The notes beneath the pieces were generated by a model, which had not been told where the DNA came from, searched no databases, and saw only the letters and a list, made by a program, of their open reading frames with translations. Shown one piece after another: positions 1-5,498 of a stretch of 7,398 nt of DNA. Source of the DNA: Bacillota bacterium (GTDB lineage: Bacteria > Bacillota > Clostridia > DSM-8532); contig JAEXPO010000634.1 of assembly GCA_023446675.1 (NCBI GenBank), forward strand, positions 1 to 7,398, given 5' to 3'. A program made the translations under genes and the position numbers. Position 1 is the stretch's first letter, and every line of letters begins with the position of its first letter.

Positions 1-126
1 AACCATGATGGGGCTATCCTGTATAAAAAGCTTTGCCTCGCCGCCGGAGCTCACAATATCCGCCAGCTTTAAAAACTGATCGAGCTTGATGTATTCGGTA
101 TGAATAGCTATGATCCTGGCTTCCAT
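1..126 (-). CDS. yaaA: S4-domain RNA-binding protein YaaA, N-terminal part (runs off the left edge)
   Basis: Reading leftward from an ATG at 126, 42 codons stay open to the window edge. The peptide begins MEARIIAIHTEYIKLDQFLK and continues with LADIVSSGGEAKLF, which matches the start of the small (about 70 aa) S4-like proteins encoded between dnaN and recF in many Gram-positive bacteria. The S4 fold binds structured RNA; the exact cellular job of YaaA is not well established. The ATG is preceded by a purine-rich AAGAAGGG about 11 nt upstream. It lies 43 bp downstream of dnaN on the same strand with no hairpin between, so it is probably co-transcribed with dnaN; recF would be expected next, outside the window. 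The C-terminal part is missing only because of the window boundary. Confidence 0.85.
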   Translation of the reverse strand, partial: MEARIIAIHTEYIKLDQFLKLADIVSSGGEAKLFIQDSPIMV

Positions 127-169
127 CTGCTTACTAACCCTTCTTCTTTATTTAAGGCTTTCATTCCTA

Positions 170-1270
170 TCAGGCATTTTTAAGGCGTACCGGTACGATC
201 AAATACAAATATTTATCGTGATCCTCCGCTGTAATGACACAGGGGCCAACCGACGAATTAAAGGAAATTTTAATATACTCGTCACTAATAACCTTCAATG
301 CATCAATAAAATACTTGGGATTAAAGCCTACATGTAAATTATTTCCTGAATTTTCGATTCTAATCTCTTCCTTTGAAAGACCTACCTCAGCTGCAGAGGA
401 AATAATCATGGTATCCTCCCCAATACTGAACCGAACAGGAAAACGCCTGTCGTCGCTTGTAATAAGAGAGGCTCTTTCAAGGCTGCTTTCCAGCTCCTTT
501 GTGCTTACCTTAATGACGGTTTCATACTGGGGCGGAATGTAGCTCTTATAGTTCATAAACTCTCCGTCCAGAGTCTTTGATACAATCCGGCACCTTTTAA
601 AATCAAAGAAGATCAGGCTTCCGGATAATGAAACAACAACAGGCTCTTCTGAGGCTTCAAAAATCCTGAGTATTTCGCTCATATTCTTCCCCGGAATAAC
701 CACCTTAAAAGAGTTGTTTTCCTTTATCACAGTATTGCTCACGGCCATACGGAAGCTATCCAGAGCTACGATATGTACTTCACCATTTGATACTTCAAAC
801 AGAGCGCCGGTAAGGATCTTTCGGTTTTCATCGTTGCCAATGGCAAAAATGGTCTGCTTGATAATATCCCTCAAAGCGGTTTCCTTAATAGTGATCTGCT
901 CCACGTTTTCTGCTTGAGGAGGAAGAGGATAATTTTCAGCAGATAGTCCCTTTACTTCAAAGAGTGAATTCAGGCATTCAATACGAATTCGGTTGCCTTC
1001 AAGAGTTTCAATTAAAATAGGAGCATCCGGTAGCCTTCGTATCATTTCCCCGAAGATCTTGGCATTTATGACAATGGATCCCTTTTCCTGGATGTCGGCT
1101 TCAACAGTGTATTCAATACCCAATTCATAACAGTTGCCTATGAGCTTCAGGTTTTCTTCGGCTTCTATGTAGATACCTTCAAGAACAGGTAAAGCCGCTT
1201 TTGCCATAACAGCCTTTTGGACAACATTAATGGCTTCGATAAGATTTTGCTTGAGTACAATGGCTTTCAT
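170..1270 (-). CDS. dnaN: DNA polymerase III beta subunit (sliding clamp)
   Basis: This encodes a 366-aa protein that forms the ring-shaped dimer tethering the replicative polymerase to DNA and serving as a hub for repair and replication partners. The length is normal for clostridial clamps (about 365-380 aa) and fits three tandem clamp domains (roughly 1-118, 122-245 and 246-366). Recognisable family stretches are ILTGALFEV and ALDSFRMAV in domain II, VIPGKNMSEILRI, the GEFMNYKSYIPP segment, NPKYFIDALK, and a C-terminal YLIVPVRL corresponding to the partner-binding end of the clamp. The start at 1270 has AAAGGAGA (1278-1285 on the complement) 7 nt upstream. It lies downstream of dnaA in the same direction across the putative origin. 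I see no clear separate dnaN promoter in that gap, so transcription from the dnaA promoter is likely. Confidence 0.97.
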   Translation of the reverse strand: MKAIVLKQNLIEAINVVQKAVMAKAALPVLEGIYIEAEENLKLIGNCYELGIEYTVEADIQEKGSIVINAKIFGEMIRRLPDAPILIETLEGNRIRIECLNSLFEVKGLSAENYPLPPQAENVEQITIKETALRDIIKQTIFAIGNDENRKILTGALFEVSNGEVHIVALDSFRMAVSNTVIKENNSFKVVIPGKNMSEILRIFEASEEPVVVSLSGSLIFFDFKRCRIVSKTLDGEFMNYKSYIPPQYETVIKVSTKELESSLERASLITSDDRRFPVRFSIGEDTMIISSAAEVGLSKEEIRIENSGNNLHVGFNPKYFIDALKVISDEYIKISFNSSVGPCVITAEDHDKYLYLIVPVRLKNA

Positions 1271-1307
1271 GGTGGCGTCTCCTTTGTTTCTTTTTTATTT
1301 ATAAAAT

Positions 1308-1325
1308 TAGTCATAATAGTAATAA
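1308..1325 (-). promoter_or_regulatory. DnaA-trio-like element of the unwinding site
   Basis: On the minus strand this reads TTA TTA CTA TTA TGA CTA, six triplets of which five fit the [C/T]TA form (TAA/TAG on the plus strand), the pattern of the DnaA-trio on which a DnaA filament loads single-stranded DNA. It begins 4 bp (GCAC) after a DnaA box and leads into AT-rich DNA, as in the Bacillus subtilis basal unwinding element. Only the fourth plus-strand-proximal unit (TGA) departs from the pattern. Function is inferred from this layout. Confidence 0.7.
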
Positions 1326-1329
1326 GTGC

Positions 1330-1347
1330 TGTGGATTCTGTTGAAAC
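1330..1347 (-). promoter_or_regulatory. Pair of abutting DnaA boxes next to the trio element
   Basis: On the minus strand GTTTCAACA (1339-1347) is followed with no gap by GAATCCACA (1330-1338), both in the same orientation; they match TTATCCACA at 6/9 and 7/9. Individually they are weak. Their tandem arrangement directly before the GC-rich spacer and the trio-like repeats is what makes them credible as the loading boxes. The first box also sits in a small perfect inverted repeat, CTGTT-GA-AACAG at 1338-1349. Confidence 0.6.
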
Positions 1348-1381
1348 AGGGATCAAAGCTTTGGCAATAAAGGCTTTAGCA

Positions 1382-1402
1382 TGTTGATAGATCTGTTGAA
1401 AA
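1382..1402 (-). promoter_or_regulatory. Two further degenerate DnaA boxes
   Basis: On the minus strand TTTTCAACA (1394-1402) and CTATCAACA (1382-1390) each match TTATCCACA at 7/9, share the A-for-C change at position 6, and lie 3 bp apart in the same orientation as the trio-proximal pair. They may be low-affinity boxes that extend the DnaA filament; weak matches like these also arise by chance in AT-rich DNA. Confidence 0.45.
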
Positions 1403-1460
1403 CTGTCGTTTTTTCAGGCCTGCCCTGTTGACGGATTTTGGGGATTATTTTGATCACAGG

Positions 1461-1481
1461 TTATCCATCCACTTTTCCACA
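1461..1481 (+). promoter_or_regulatory. dnaA-proximal DnaA boxes in the opposite orientation
   Basis: TTATCCATC (1461-1469, 7/9) and TTTTCCACA (1473-1481, 8/9) are separated by 3 bp and read on the plus strand, facing the opposite way from the boxes near the trio element. The second is the closest match to the consensus in the gap and could be an anchoring box for DnaA at the dnaA end of the origin. Confidence 0.6.
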
Positions 1482-1506
1482 AGGTATTGGGGAAACTTCT
1501 AAAAAA

Positions 1507-2841
1507 TCAACTTTGCTTGCCCGTGATATTACGCTTCATTTCGGTTATTGCCCGGCGTAAATCGTTGTTGCGATCCAGCTCGTCTTGTATTTTTTCGCAG
1601 GCGTGCATAACCGTGGTATGGTCCCTTCCTCCGAAGACCTGTCCAATGCGGGGCAGGGACATGCCGGTAAGCTCACGGCACAAATACATGGCTACCTGTC
1701 TTGGAAAGGCTATGTCCCGGGAACGCTTCTGAGTTGTCAGCTGATCGGGTGCAATGTCGTAATAACGGGAGACAACCTTCATGATCGAACTATGGTTAAT
1801 ATTGGCAACAGAGATTCCTGCAAGAATTTGCTTTAAGCAATCCTGGGCAAGTTCAAGTGTAATGGGACTCCCTGTTAGCGACGCGTAGGCAATAACCCGG
1901 TTTAACGCCCCCTCCAGTTCCCGTATATTCGACTCGATATTGTCAGCAATAAAACCCAAAACCTCATTTGGGATATCGTAACGCTCCATCTGCGATTTTT
2001 TTCGAAGAATGGCGATACGTGTCTCCGTATCCGGAGCCTGGATATCGGCAATAAGCCCCCATTCAAACCGGGAGCGCAGACGATCCTCCAATGTAAGAAT
2101 TTCCTTTGGGGGTTTATCACTGGAAAGAACAATTTGCTTATTAGCTTCATACAACGCGTTGAAGGTGTGGAAAAACTCTTCCTGGGTTCGCTCCTTACCT
2201 CCAATGAATTGAATATCGTCAATGAGAAGAACATCTATGTTCCGGTATTTATTCCGGAATTCTTCATTTCGATCATCCTTAATGGCATTAATAAGCTCGT
2301 TTGTAAATTTTTCGGAAGATGTGTAAAGGACTTTGGCATTGCTGTTCTGTTCAACAACATAATGGCCGATGGCGTGCATAAGATGTGTTTTGCCAAGCCC
2401 AACTCCCCCATAAATAAAAAGAGGGTTATAGGCCGCCGCAGGTGATTCGGCCACCGCAAGGGCCGCCGCATGGGCCAGTTGATTGCCATTTCCTTTTACA
2501 AAGGTGCTGAAGGTATACTTAGGATTTAATATGGACCAAACCGGGGTGGTATCCTCCACCGGAACTTCCTTGGGCGGAGGAGCGCTATCCGTTGATTTGA
2601 CGTATAGCTCAATCTCAAGATCCCTTTTAGTTATATGCCTTACCGCGTTTTGTATCAGATCCCTGTAACGGGATTTAATAATGCCAAGATTGAATTCCGA
2701 CGGAACTTCCAACAGAAAAATATTTTTTTCGATTGATACCGGGGATACAGGTTCTATCCAGGTACTGAAGCTTACGCTTGTCATTTCCGCTTCAAGAAGC
2801 CTAAGCGTTTCAGCCCAGATATCCCTTATGCCAGATGCCAT
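1507..2841 (-). CDS. dnaA: Chromosomal replication initiator protein DnaA
   Basis: This is a 444-aa AAA+ ATPase that binds DnaA boxes at oriC, oligomerises with ATP and melts the origin; it also commonly regulates transcription. Domain I spans about residues 1-80 (DIWAETLRLLEAEM onward). The linker is short (about 82-105), as often in Clostridia. The AAA+ core has Walker A GGVGLGKTH at 145-153, Walker B LLIDDIQF at 205-212, sensor I SSD at 240-242 and the arginine-finger box RLRSRFEWGL at 254-263. Domain IV ends with the DnaA signature GGRDHTTVMHACEKI around 404-418. The start at 2841 is chosen because GGAGGA (2849-2854, complement) lies 7 nt upstream and the protein then starts like other DnaAs. 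An in-frame ATG at 2907 would add 22 residues without family likeness and would lie upstream of the proposed transcription start. Confidence 0.98.
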   Translation of the reverse strand: MASGIRDIWAETLRLLEAEMTSVSFSTWIEPVSPVSIEKNIFLLEVPSEFNLGIIKSRYRDLIQNAVRHITKRDLEIELYVKSTDSAPPPKEVPVEDTTPVWSILNPKYTFSTFVKGNGNQLAHAAALAVAESPAAAYNPLFIYGGVGLGKTHLMHAIGHYVVEQNSNAKVLYTSSEKFTNELINAIKDDRNEEFRNKYRNIDVLLIDDIQFIGGKERTQEEFFHTFNALYEANKQIVLSSDKPPKEILTLEDRLRSRFEWGLIADIQAPDTETRIAILRKKSQMERYDIPNEVLGFIADNIESNIRELEGALNRVIAYASLTGSPITLELAQDCLKQILAGISVANINHSSIMKVVSRYYDIAPDQLTTQKRSRDIAFPRQVAMYLCRELTGMSLPRIGQVFGGRDHTTVMHACEKIQDELDRNNDLRRAITEMKRNITGKQS

Positions 2842-2875
2842 TAGAAATTCCTCCAATATTATAGCCGTATAATTA

Positions 2876-2904
2876 AATATAACAGACTTCAAATCGTGTT
2901 TCAA
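2876..2904 (-). promoter_or_regulatory. Sigma-A-type promoter for dnaA
   Basis: On the minus strand a -35 box TTGAAA (2899-2904) and a -10 box TATATT (2876-2881) are separated by exactly 17 bp, each 5/6 to consensus. Transcription would begin near 2869, giving a leader of about 28 nt before the dnaA ATG at 2841. The -35 lies inside a 12-bp perfect inverted repeat (2896-2907). Confidence 0.65.
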
Positions 2905-2907
2905 CAC
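2896..2907. repeat. Short inverted repeat over the dnaA -35 box
   Basis: GTGTT-TC-AACAC is a perfect 5+2+5 inverted repeat. It contains GTTTCAACA, the same 9-mer as the degenerate DnaA box at 1339-1347 in the origin gap (opposite genomic orientation). Its position over the -35 would suit an operator, possibly for DnaA autoregulation, but a palindrome this short can be coincidental. Confidence 0.35.
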
Positions 2908-2926
2908 AATCCTTGCATACTACTGC

Positions 2927-2956
2927 TTGACTTTAACCAATGCTCCATTATATAAT
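2927..2956 (+). promoter_or_regulatory. Sigma-A-type promoter for the rpmH operon
   Basis: A -35 box TTGACT (2927-2932, 5/6) and a perfect -10 box TATAAT (2951-2956) are separated by 18 bp. Transcription would begin near 2963, leaving a leader of about 53 nt before rpmH. It diverges from the dnaA promoter; the two -35 boxes are 22 bp apart, so factors bound between them could affect both directions. Confidence 0.8.
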
Positions 2957-3015
2957 ATTTGCTGGTGTCCTAATTTGTAAATGATTAATTGAATTATAGA
3001 AACGGAGGTGCTGTC

Positions 3016-3150
3016 ATGATTCGTACCTATCAGCCCAAAAAGAGGCAGCGGAAAGTTGAACACGGCTTCAGAAAGAGAATGAAGACCGCAAATGGAAGAA
3101 AAGTTCTTAGAAGAAGAAGACTGAAGGGCAGAAAAACATTAACTGCATAA
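3016..3150 (+). CDS. rpmH: Large ribosomal subunit protein bL34
   Basis: This encodes a 44-aa, strongly basic protein of the 50S subunit that packs against 23S rRNA. The sequence [18 protein letters not shown] and the following [25 protein letters not shown] blocks are the standard L34 pattern, and the length is the family norm (44-46 aa). The ATG at 3016 is preceded by a strong GGAGGTG (3004-3010) 5 nt upstream. It is the first gene of the rightward operon, and rpmH-rnpA next to dnaA is one of the most conserved gene pairs in bacteria. Its stop codon is part of the stem of the downstream hairpin. Confidence 0.98.
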   Translation: MIRTYQPKKRQRKVEHGFRKRMKTANGRKVLRRRRLKGRKTLTA

Positions 3151-3177
3151 AGACCATGTAATTGGTCTTTTCTTTTT
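3149..3177 (+). terminator. Hairpin with U-tract between rpmH and rnpA (attenuator-like)
   Basis: AAAGACCA (3149-3156) pairs perfectly with TGGTCTTT (3163-3170) around a 6-nt loop, followed by a T-rich run (TTTTCTTTTT, 3168-3177). It overlaps the last two bases of the rpmH stop codon. Only 4 of the 8 pairs are G-C, so it is probably partial. With no room for a promoter before rnpA, it would let most transcripts end after rpmH while some continue, which would fit the much greater need for L34 than for RNase P protein. Confidence 0.7.
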
Positions 3178-3198
3178 ATAAGAATGTGTGAGAAATGT

Positions 3199-3549
3199 AT
3201 GAGTAAACTGCCTGTTTTAACCAGGAATAAGGAATTTCAAAGGGTCTATACAAAAGGAAAATATTCTGCTACCGCTTTTCTGGTCATTTATGTTCTTCCT
3301 AATCGACTGAACGAAACGCGTATCGGAATAACCGCCAGCAAAAAGGTTGGTAAAAGTGTGGAACGGAATCGTATGCGGCGGCTTATTAGGGAGAACATCA
3401 GGCTCTTGGATCAAAGGCTGGCTAAGGGATTTGATGTTGTTGTCATTGCCAGAAAAGCAGAAGATTGTGTGAATCTTCACAGCATTGGGAAAGAGATGAG
3501 GTATAATCTACGTAAATTGGATGTCTTGACTAAGGAAAAGGACGTATGA
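3199..3549 (+). CDS. rnpA: Ribonuclease P protein component
   Basis: This encodes a small basic protein (116 aa from this start) that binds the catalytic RNase P RNA and helps it recognise and cleave 5' leaders from precursor tRNAs. The RNR signature lies in [18 protein letters not shown], and the N-terminal [12 protein letters not shown] region, which lines the leader-binding cleft, fits the family. Two starts are possible. The ATG at 3199 gives [13 protein letters not shown], with family-like spacing to the conserved Phe and a weak GTGAG upstream; the ATG at 3184 would add MCEKC and has no visible binding site. I prefer 3199. Initiation looks weak either way. It follows the rpmH hairpin and overlaps yidD by 4 bp (ATGA). 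Confidence 0.95.
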   Translation: MSKLPVLTRNKEFQRVYTKGKYSATAFLVIYVLPNRLNETRIGITASKKVGKSVERNRMRRLIRENIRLLDQRLAKGFDVVVIARKAEDCVNLHSIGKEMRYNLRKLDVLTKEKDV

Positions 3550-3758
3550 GAACTGTTTTATTGGGAATAATTCATTTTTATAGGAAAGCAATTTCTCCTT
3601 TGAAGGGCGTACCCTCCTGTCGATTTTATCCAACATGTTCCCAGTATGCTGCGCAGGCCATTGAAAAGTATGGTGCTTTAAAGGGTTCCTATCTTGCCCT
3701 AAAGCGAATATTGAAGTGCCATCCCTTTCATCCCGGGGGTTACGATCCCGTTAAATAA
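3546..3758 (+). CDS. yidD: Membrane protein insertion efficiency factor YidD
   Basis: This 70-aa protein belongs to the YidD (DUF37/haemolytic-domain) family and is thought to help YidC insert proteins into the cytoplasmic membrane, acting at its inner face. The family pattern is complete: an N-terminal amphipathic or hydrophobic helix (residues 1-20), [15 protein letters not shown] with its paired cysteines, the [22 protein letters not shown] block and a terminal YDPVK. The ATG at 3546 overlaps the rnpA stop as ATGA, so translation is probably coupled; AAGGA-type purine runs lie just upstream within rnpA. It sits immediately before yidC, its functional partner. Confidence 0.95.
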   Translation: MRTVLLGIIHFYRKAISPLKGVPSCRFYPTCSQYAAQAIEKYGALKGSYLALKRILKCHPFHPGGYDPVK

Positions 3759-3777
3759 ACATTCGGAGGGAGAAAAA

Positions 3778-4788
3778 ATGCAGGCTATATTGAGCTCTAT
3801 TGGTATGCTCTTTGGTAAGCTAATGTATTTCATATATAATACGATTGGCTTTGAGAACTATGCCCTTTCTATCCTGTTGTTCACCATTGTCTACAAATTG
3901 ATTTTACTTCCCCTTTCCGTCAAGCAGATACGCTCGGGTCAGAAAATGCAGGAAATTCAACCTGAAATCGCCCGCATTCAGGAGCGTTACAAGCATGATA
4001 AGGAAAAGCTGAATCAGGAAACCATGAAGCTCTATCAGGATAAAGGCTATAATCCTGCCTCCGGCTGTCTTCCTCTCCTCATTCAGATGCCTATTCTTAT
4101 AGCGCTGTTCTATGTTATTCGTATGCCTATGTCTTATATGATTGAAATTCCGGCTAAAGCGGTAGGTGAAATGACGGTTGCTTCGGTACAGGCAGGACTT
4201 TTAAGTGAAAGCGCTATAGGCGAGGGCGAATTTAATCAGATTAAAGATGATCCTCTGGCTGTCTATCAGAAATTTTCCCAAAAGGATTATTATTTCGAAA
4301 TTAAGCTCATGGACGCCATCCACGGCAATCCGGAAATTGTTCAGAACGCCGCGTCCTTAAACGAAGAACACAAGCAGGTGCTGCAAAAGTTTAATCTGAA
4401 AATGTTTAATATTTTCAATTTTGGCTTAGTGCCTACTTTTAACCCAACAACACTTATGGCCGATCCCGCAACTAATTTCCCTCCATTAATTCTGCTGATC
4501 CTGGCCGTACTCACTACTTATTTTACCTCCTATTTGATGATGCCCCAGCAGCCGCCTTCCAGCGGTAATAAAAAGGGAGCACCCAATACTGGCTTTGCAA
4601 GTAAAAGCATGCTTTTTTTCAGCCCCCTTATGACACTGTGGATAGGCTTGACCACCCCCTGCGGACTCTCTTTTTACTGGACGATCAACAACATTTTGTC
4701 CTTCACACAGCAAAAATCTTTAACGGCCCTCTTTAAAAAGGGCAAGGAGGCGAAAGAAATTGTTAAAGACGACACAAAAAGAAGCTAA
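3778..4788 (+). CDS. yidC: Membrane protein insertase YidC/Oxa1/SpoIIIJ
   Basis: This 336-aa membrane protein inserts and folds other membrane proteins, alone or with the Sec translocon. Hydrophobic segments lie near residues 28-50, 97-118, 235-253, 277-292 and 294-313, fitting the five-helix Oxa1 core. The charged hairpin at about 52-92 (QKMQEIQPEIARIQERYK) followed by GYNPASGCLPLLIQMPILIALF is the family signature. There is no lipobox cysteine at the N-terminus, unlike Bacillus SpoIIIJ, and no large periplasmic domain of the Gram-negative type. The basic groove residue in TIVYKLILLPL is Lys40 where SpoIIIJ has Arg73. The outside loop between TM2 and TM3 is long (about 115 residues), making the protein larger than SpoIIIJ (261 aa). 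The start has GGAGGG 7 nt upstream. The 3' end overlaps jag. Confidence 0.97.
   Translation: MQAILSSIGMLFGKLMYFIYNTIGFENYALSILLFTIVYKLILLPLSVKQIRSGQKMQEIQPEIARIQERYKHDKEKLNQETMKLYQDKGYNPASGCLPLLIQMPILIALFYVIRMPMSYMIEIPAKAVGEMTVASVQAGLLSESAIGEGEFNQIKDDPLAVYQKFSQKDYYFEIKLMDAIHGNPEIVQNAASLNEEHKQVLQKFNLKMFNIFNFGLVPTFNPTTLMADPATNFPPLILLILAVLTTYFTSYLMMPQQPPSSGNKKGAPNTGFASKSMLFFSPLMTLWIGLTTPCGLSFYWTINNILSFTQQKSLTALFKKGKEAKEIVKDDTKRS
4744..4750 (+). promoter_or_regulatory. Ribosome binding site that fixes the jag TTG start
   Basis: AAGGAGG inside the last codons of yidC lies 9 nt before the TTG at 4760. It is the only strong site in the region and no suitable ATG starts the jag reading frame, so it decides the start. 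Confidence 0.85.
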
Positions 4789-5389
4789 AACCGTAGAGGA
4801 CGCCATTCGGCTTGCTCTGGATGAGCTCGGCCTTGAAAAGGACGATGTAACCATCGAGGTCATCAATGAAGGAAACAAAGGAATCCTTGGTTTTATCGGT
4901 AATAAAAATGCTGTTGTCCGTGTGACTCAGAAGGAAGGCCTTGAAGAAGTGGTAATAAACTTCCTAAAGCCCATCTTTGACAAAATGGAAATTACAGCTC
5001 ATGCCGATATTGCCATTGATGAAGAGCAAATGACCGTAAAATTAAGCGGTGACAATATCGGTATTGTAATTGGCCGCAGAGGCGAAACCCTTGATGCCCT
5101 GCAATACCTTTTAAGCCTGGTTGTAAACAAGCATTCCGAAAACTATCTCCGTGTGGTTTTGGATGTGGCCGACTACCGAAGCAAGCGAGAAGAAACGTTA
5201 AAAAGGCTGGCGGAAAAGGTTGCCGAAAGGGTGGTCAGAACCAGGAGAAGTGTGTCTCTTGAACCTATGAACCCCTATGAAAGGCGTATCATACATGCAA
5301 CCCTGCAAAATCATAAGTATGTGGATACCCAATCAAGCGGCGAAGAACCCAACCGCAAGGTGGTTGTCAGGTATCGCCAGGGTTCATAA
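4760..5389 (+). CDS. jag: RNA-binding protein Jag/KhpB (SpoIIIJ-associated)
   Basis: This 209-aa cytoplasmic RNA-binding protein has three parts. A Jag-N domain (about 3-52) contains the KGILGFIG loop. A type II KH domain (about 75-145) has the GxxG loop GRRG at 105-108 within VIGRRGETLDALQYL. A C-terminal R3H domain (about 150-209) has Arg175-x3-His179 in PYERRIIH and the ending SSGEEPNRKVVVRYR. In Gram-positive bacteria Jag/KhpB, often with KhpA, binds many transcripts and influences cell elongation and division; its exact role here is inferred from homologues. Translation starts at TTG (4760), 29 bp inside yidC, supported by AAGGAGG 9 nt upstream. The overlap suggests coupling to yidC. A hairpin follows the stop. 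Confidence 0.96.
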   Translation: MLKTTQKEAKTVEDAIRLALDELGLEKDDVTIEVINEGNKGILGFIGNKNAVVRVTQKEGLEEVVINFLKPIFDKMEITAHADIAIDEEQMTVKLSGDNIGIVIGRRGETLDALQYLLSLVVNKHSENYLRVVLDVADYRSKREETLKRLAEKVAERVVRTRRSVSLEPMNPYERRIIHATLQNHKYVDTQSSGEEPNRKVVVRYRQGS

Positions 5390-5417
5390 AAACGTGAAGC
5401 ATAAGATGTAAACGGGA

Positions 5418-5450
5418 AAAAGGGGCAACGGAGTATTCGTTGTCCCTTTT
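5418..5450 (+). terminator. Hairpin between jag and mnmE, probable weak terminator
   Basis: AAAAGGGGCAACG (5418-5430) pairs with CGTTGTCCCTTTT (5438-5450) around a 7-nt loop, giving 13 pairs with one G-U. The T-run is only four bases and is followed by AATGATCC, so release may be inefficient. On the opposite strand the arm is also followed by a T-run, so it might act in both directions. I find no convincing promoter between it and mnmE, so mnmE transcription probably depends on read-through. Confidence 0.6.
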
Positions 5451-5498
5451 AATGATCCTGGACCCTCAAAGTGCATAAATCCTATCGGAGGAACAAAA

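Larger units (their letters stand above)
1271..1506. other. oriC: Probable chromosomal replication origin (oriC) between dnaA and dnaN
   Basis: This 236-bp non-coding gap lies between the dnaA stop and the dnaN start, the usual position of the unwinding site in Bacillota. It contains several degenerate DnaA boxes (best: TTTTCCACA at 1473-1481, 8/9 to TTATCCACA), most of the others 7/9. They are followed, in the dnaA direction, by a short GC-rich spacer, a run of DnaA-trio-like triplets and an AT-rich stretch (1287-1325, 35 of 39 bases A or T). I see no promoter for dnaN and no intrinsic terminator: the T6 run just after the dnaA stop has no stem in front of it. Origin function is inferred from position and motifs; no perfect 9/9 box occurs here. 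Confidence 0.85.

Noticed and set aside
1501..1506. T6 run directly after the dnaA stop as a terminator
   Set aside because: No stem precedes it on the minus strand, and dnaN probably needs read-through from dnaA.
2440..2480. GCC-rich repeated motif in dnaA
   Set aside because: It reflects the alanine-rich protein segment before Walker A, not a DNA repeat with a separate function.
2235..2489. Apparent ORFs antisense to or overlapping dnaA and dnaN
   Set aside because: They are out-of-frame shadows of clearly conserved genes, with no ribosome binding site or family likeness.
2842..2907. Longer DnaA starting at the ATG at 2907 (22 extra residues)
   Set aside because: The added residues do not resemble DnaA, they overlap the predicted promoter, and the ATG at 2841 has a strong GGAGGA at ideal spacing.
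4637..4645. TGTGGATAG, an 8/9 DnaA box inside yidC
   Set aside because: It is a single site encoding conserved protein sequence. A rough estimate gives one or two 8/9 matches by chance in a window of this size.
5320..5328. TGTGGATAC, an 8/9 DnaA box inside jag
   Set aside because: Isolated and within coding sequence; explained by chance and the protein sequence.
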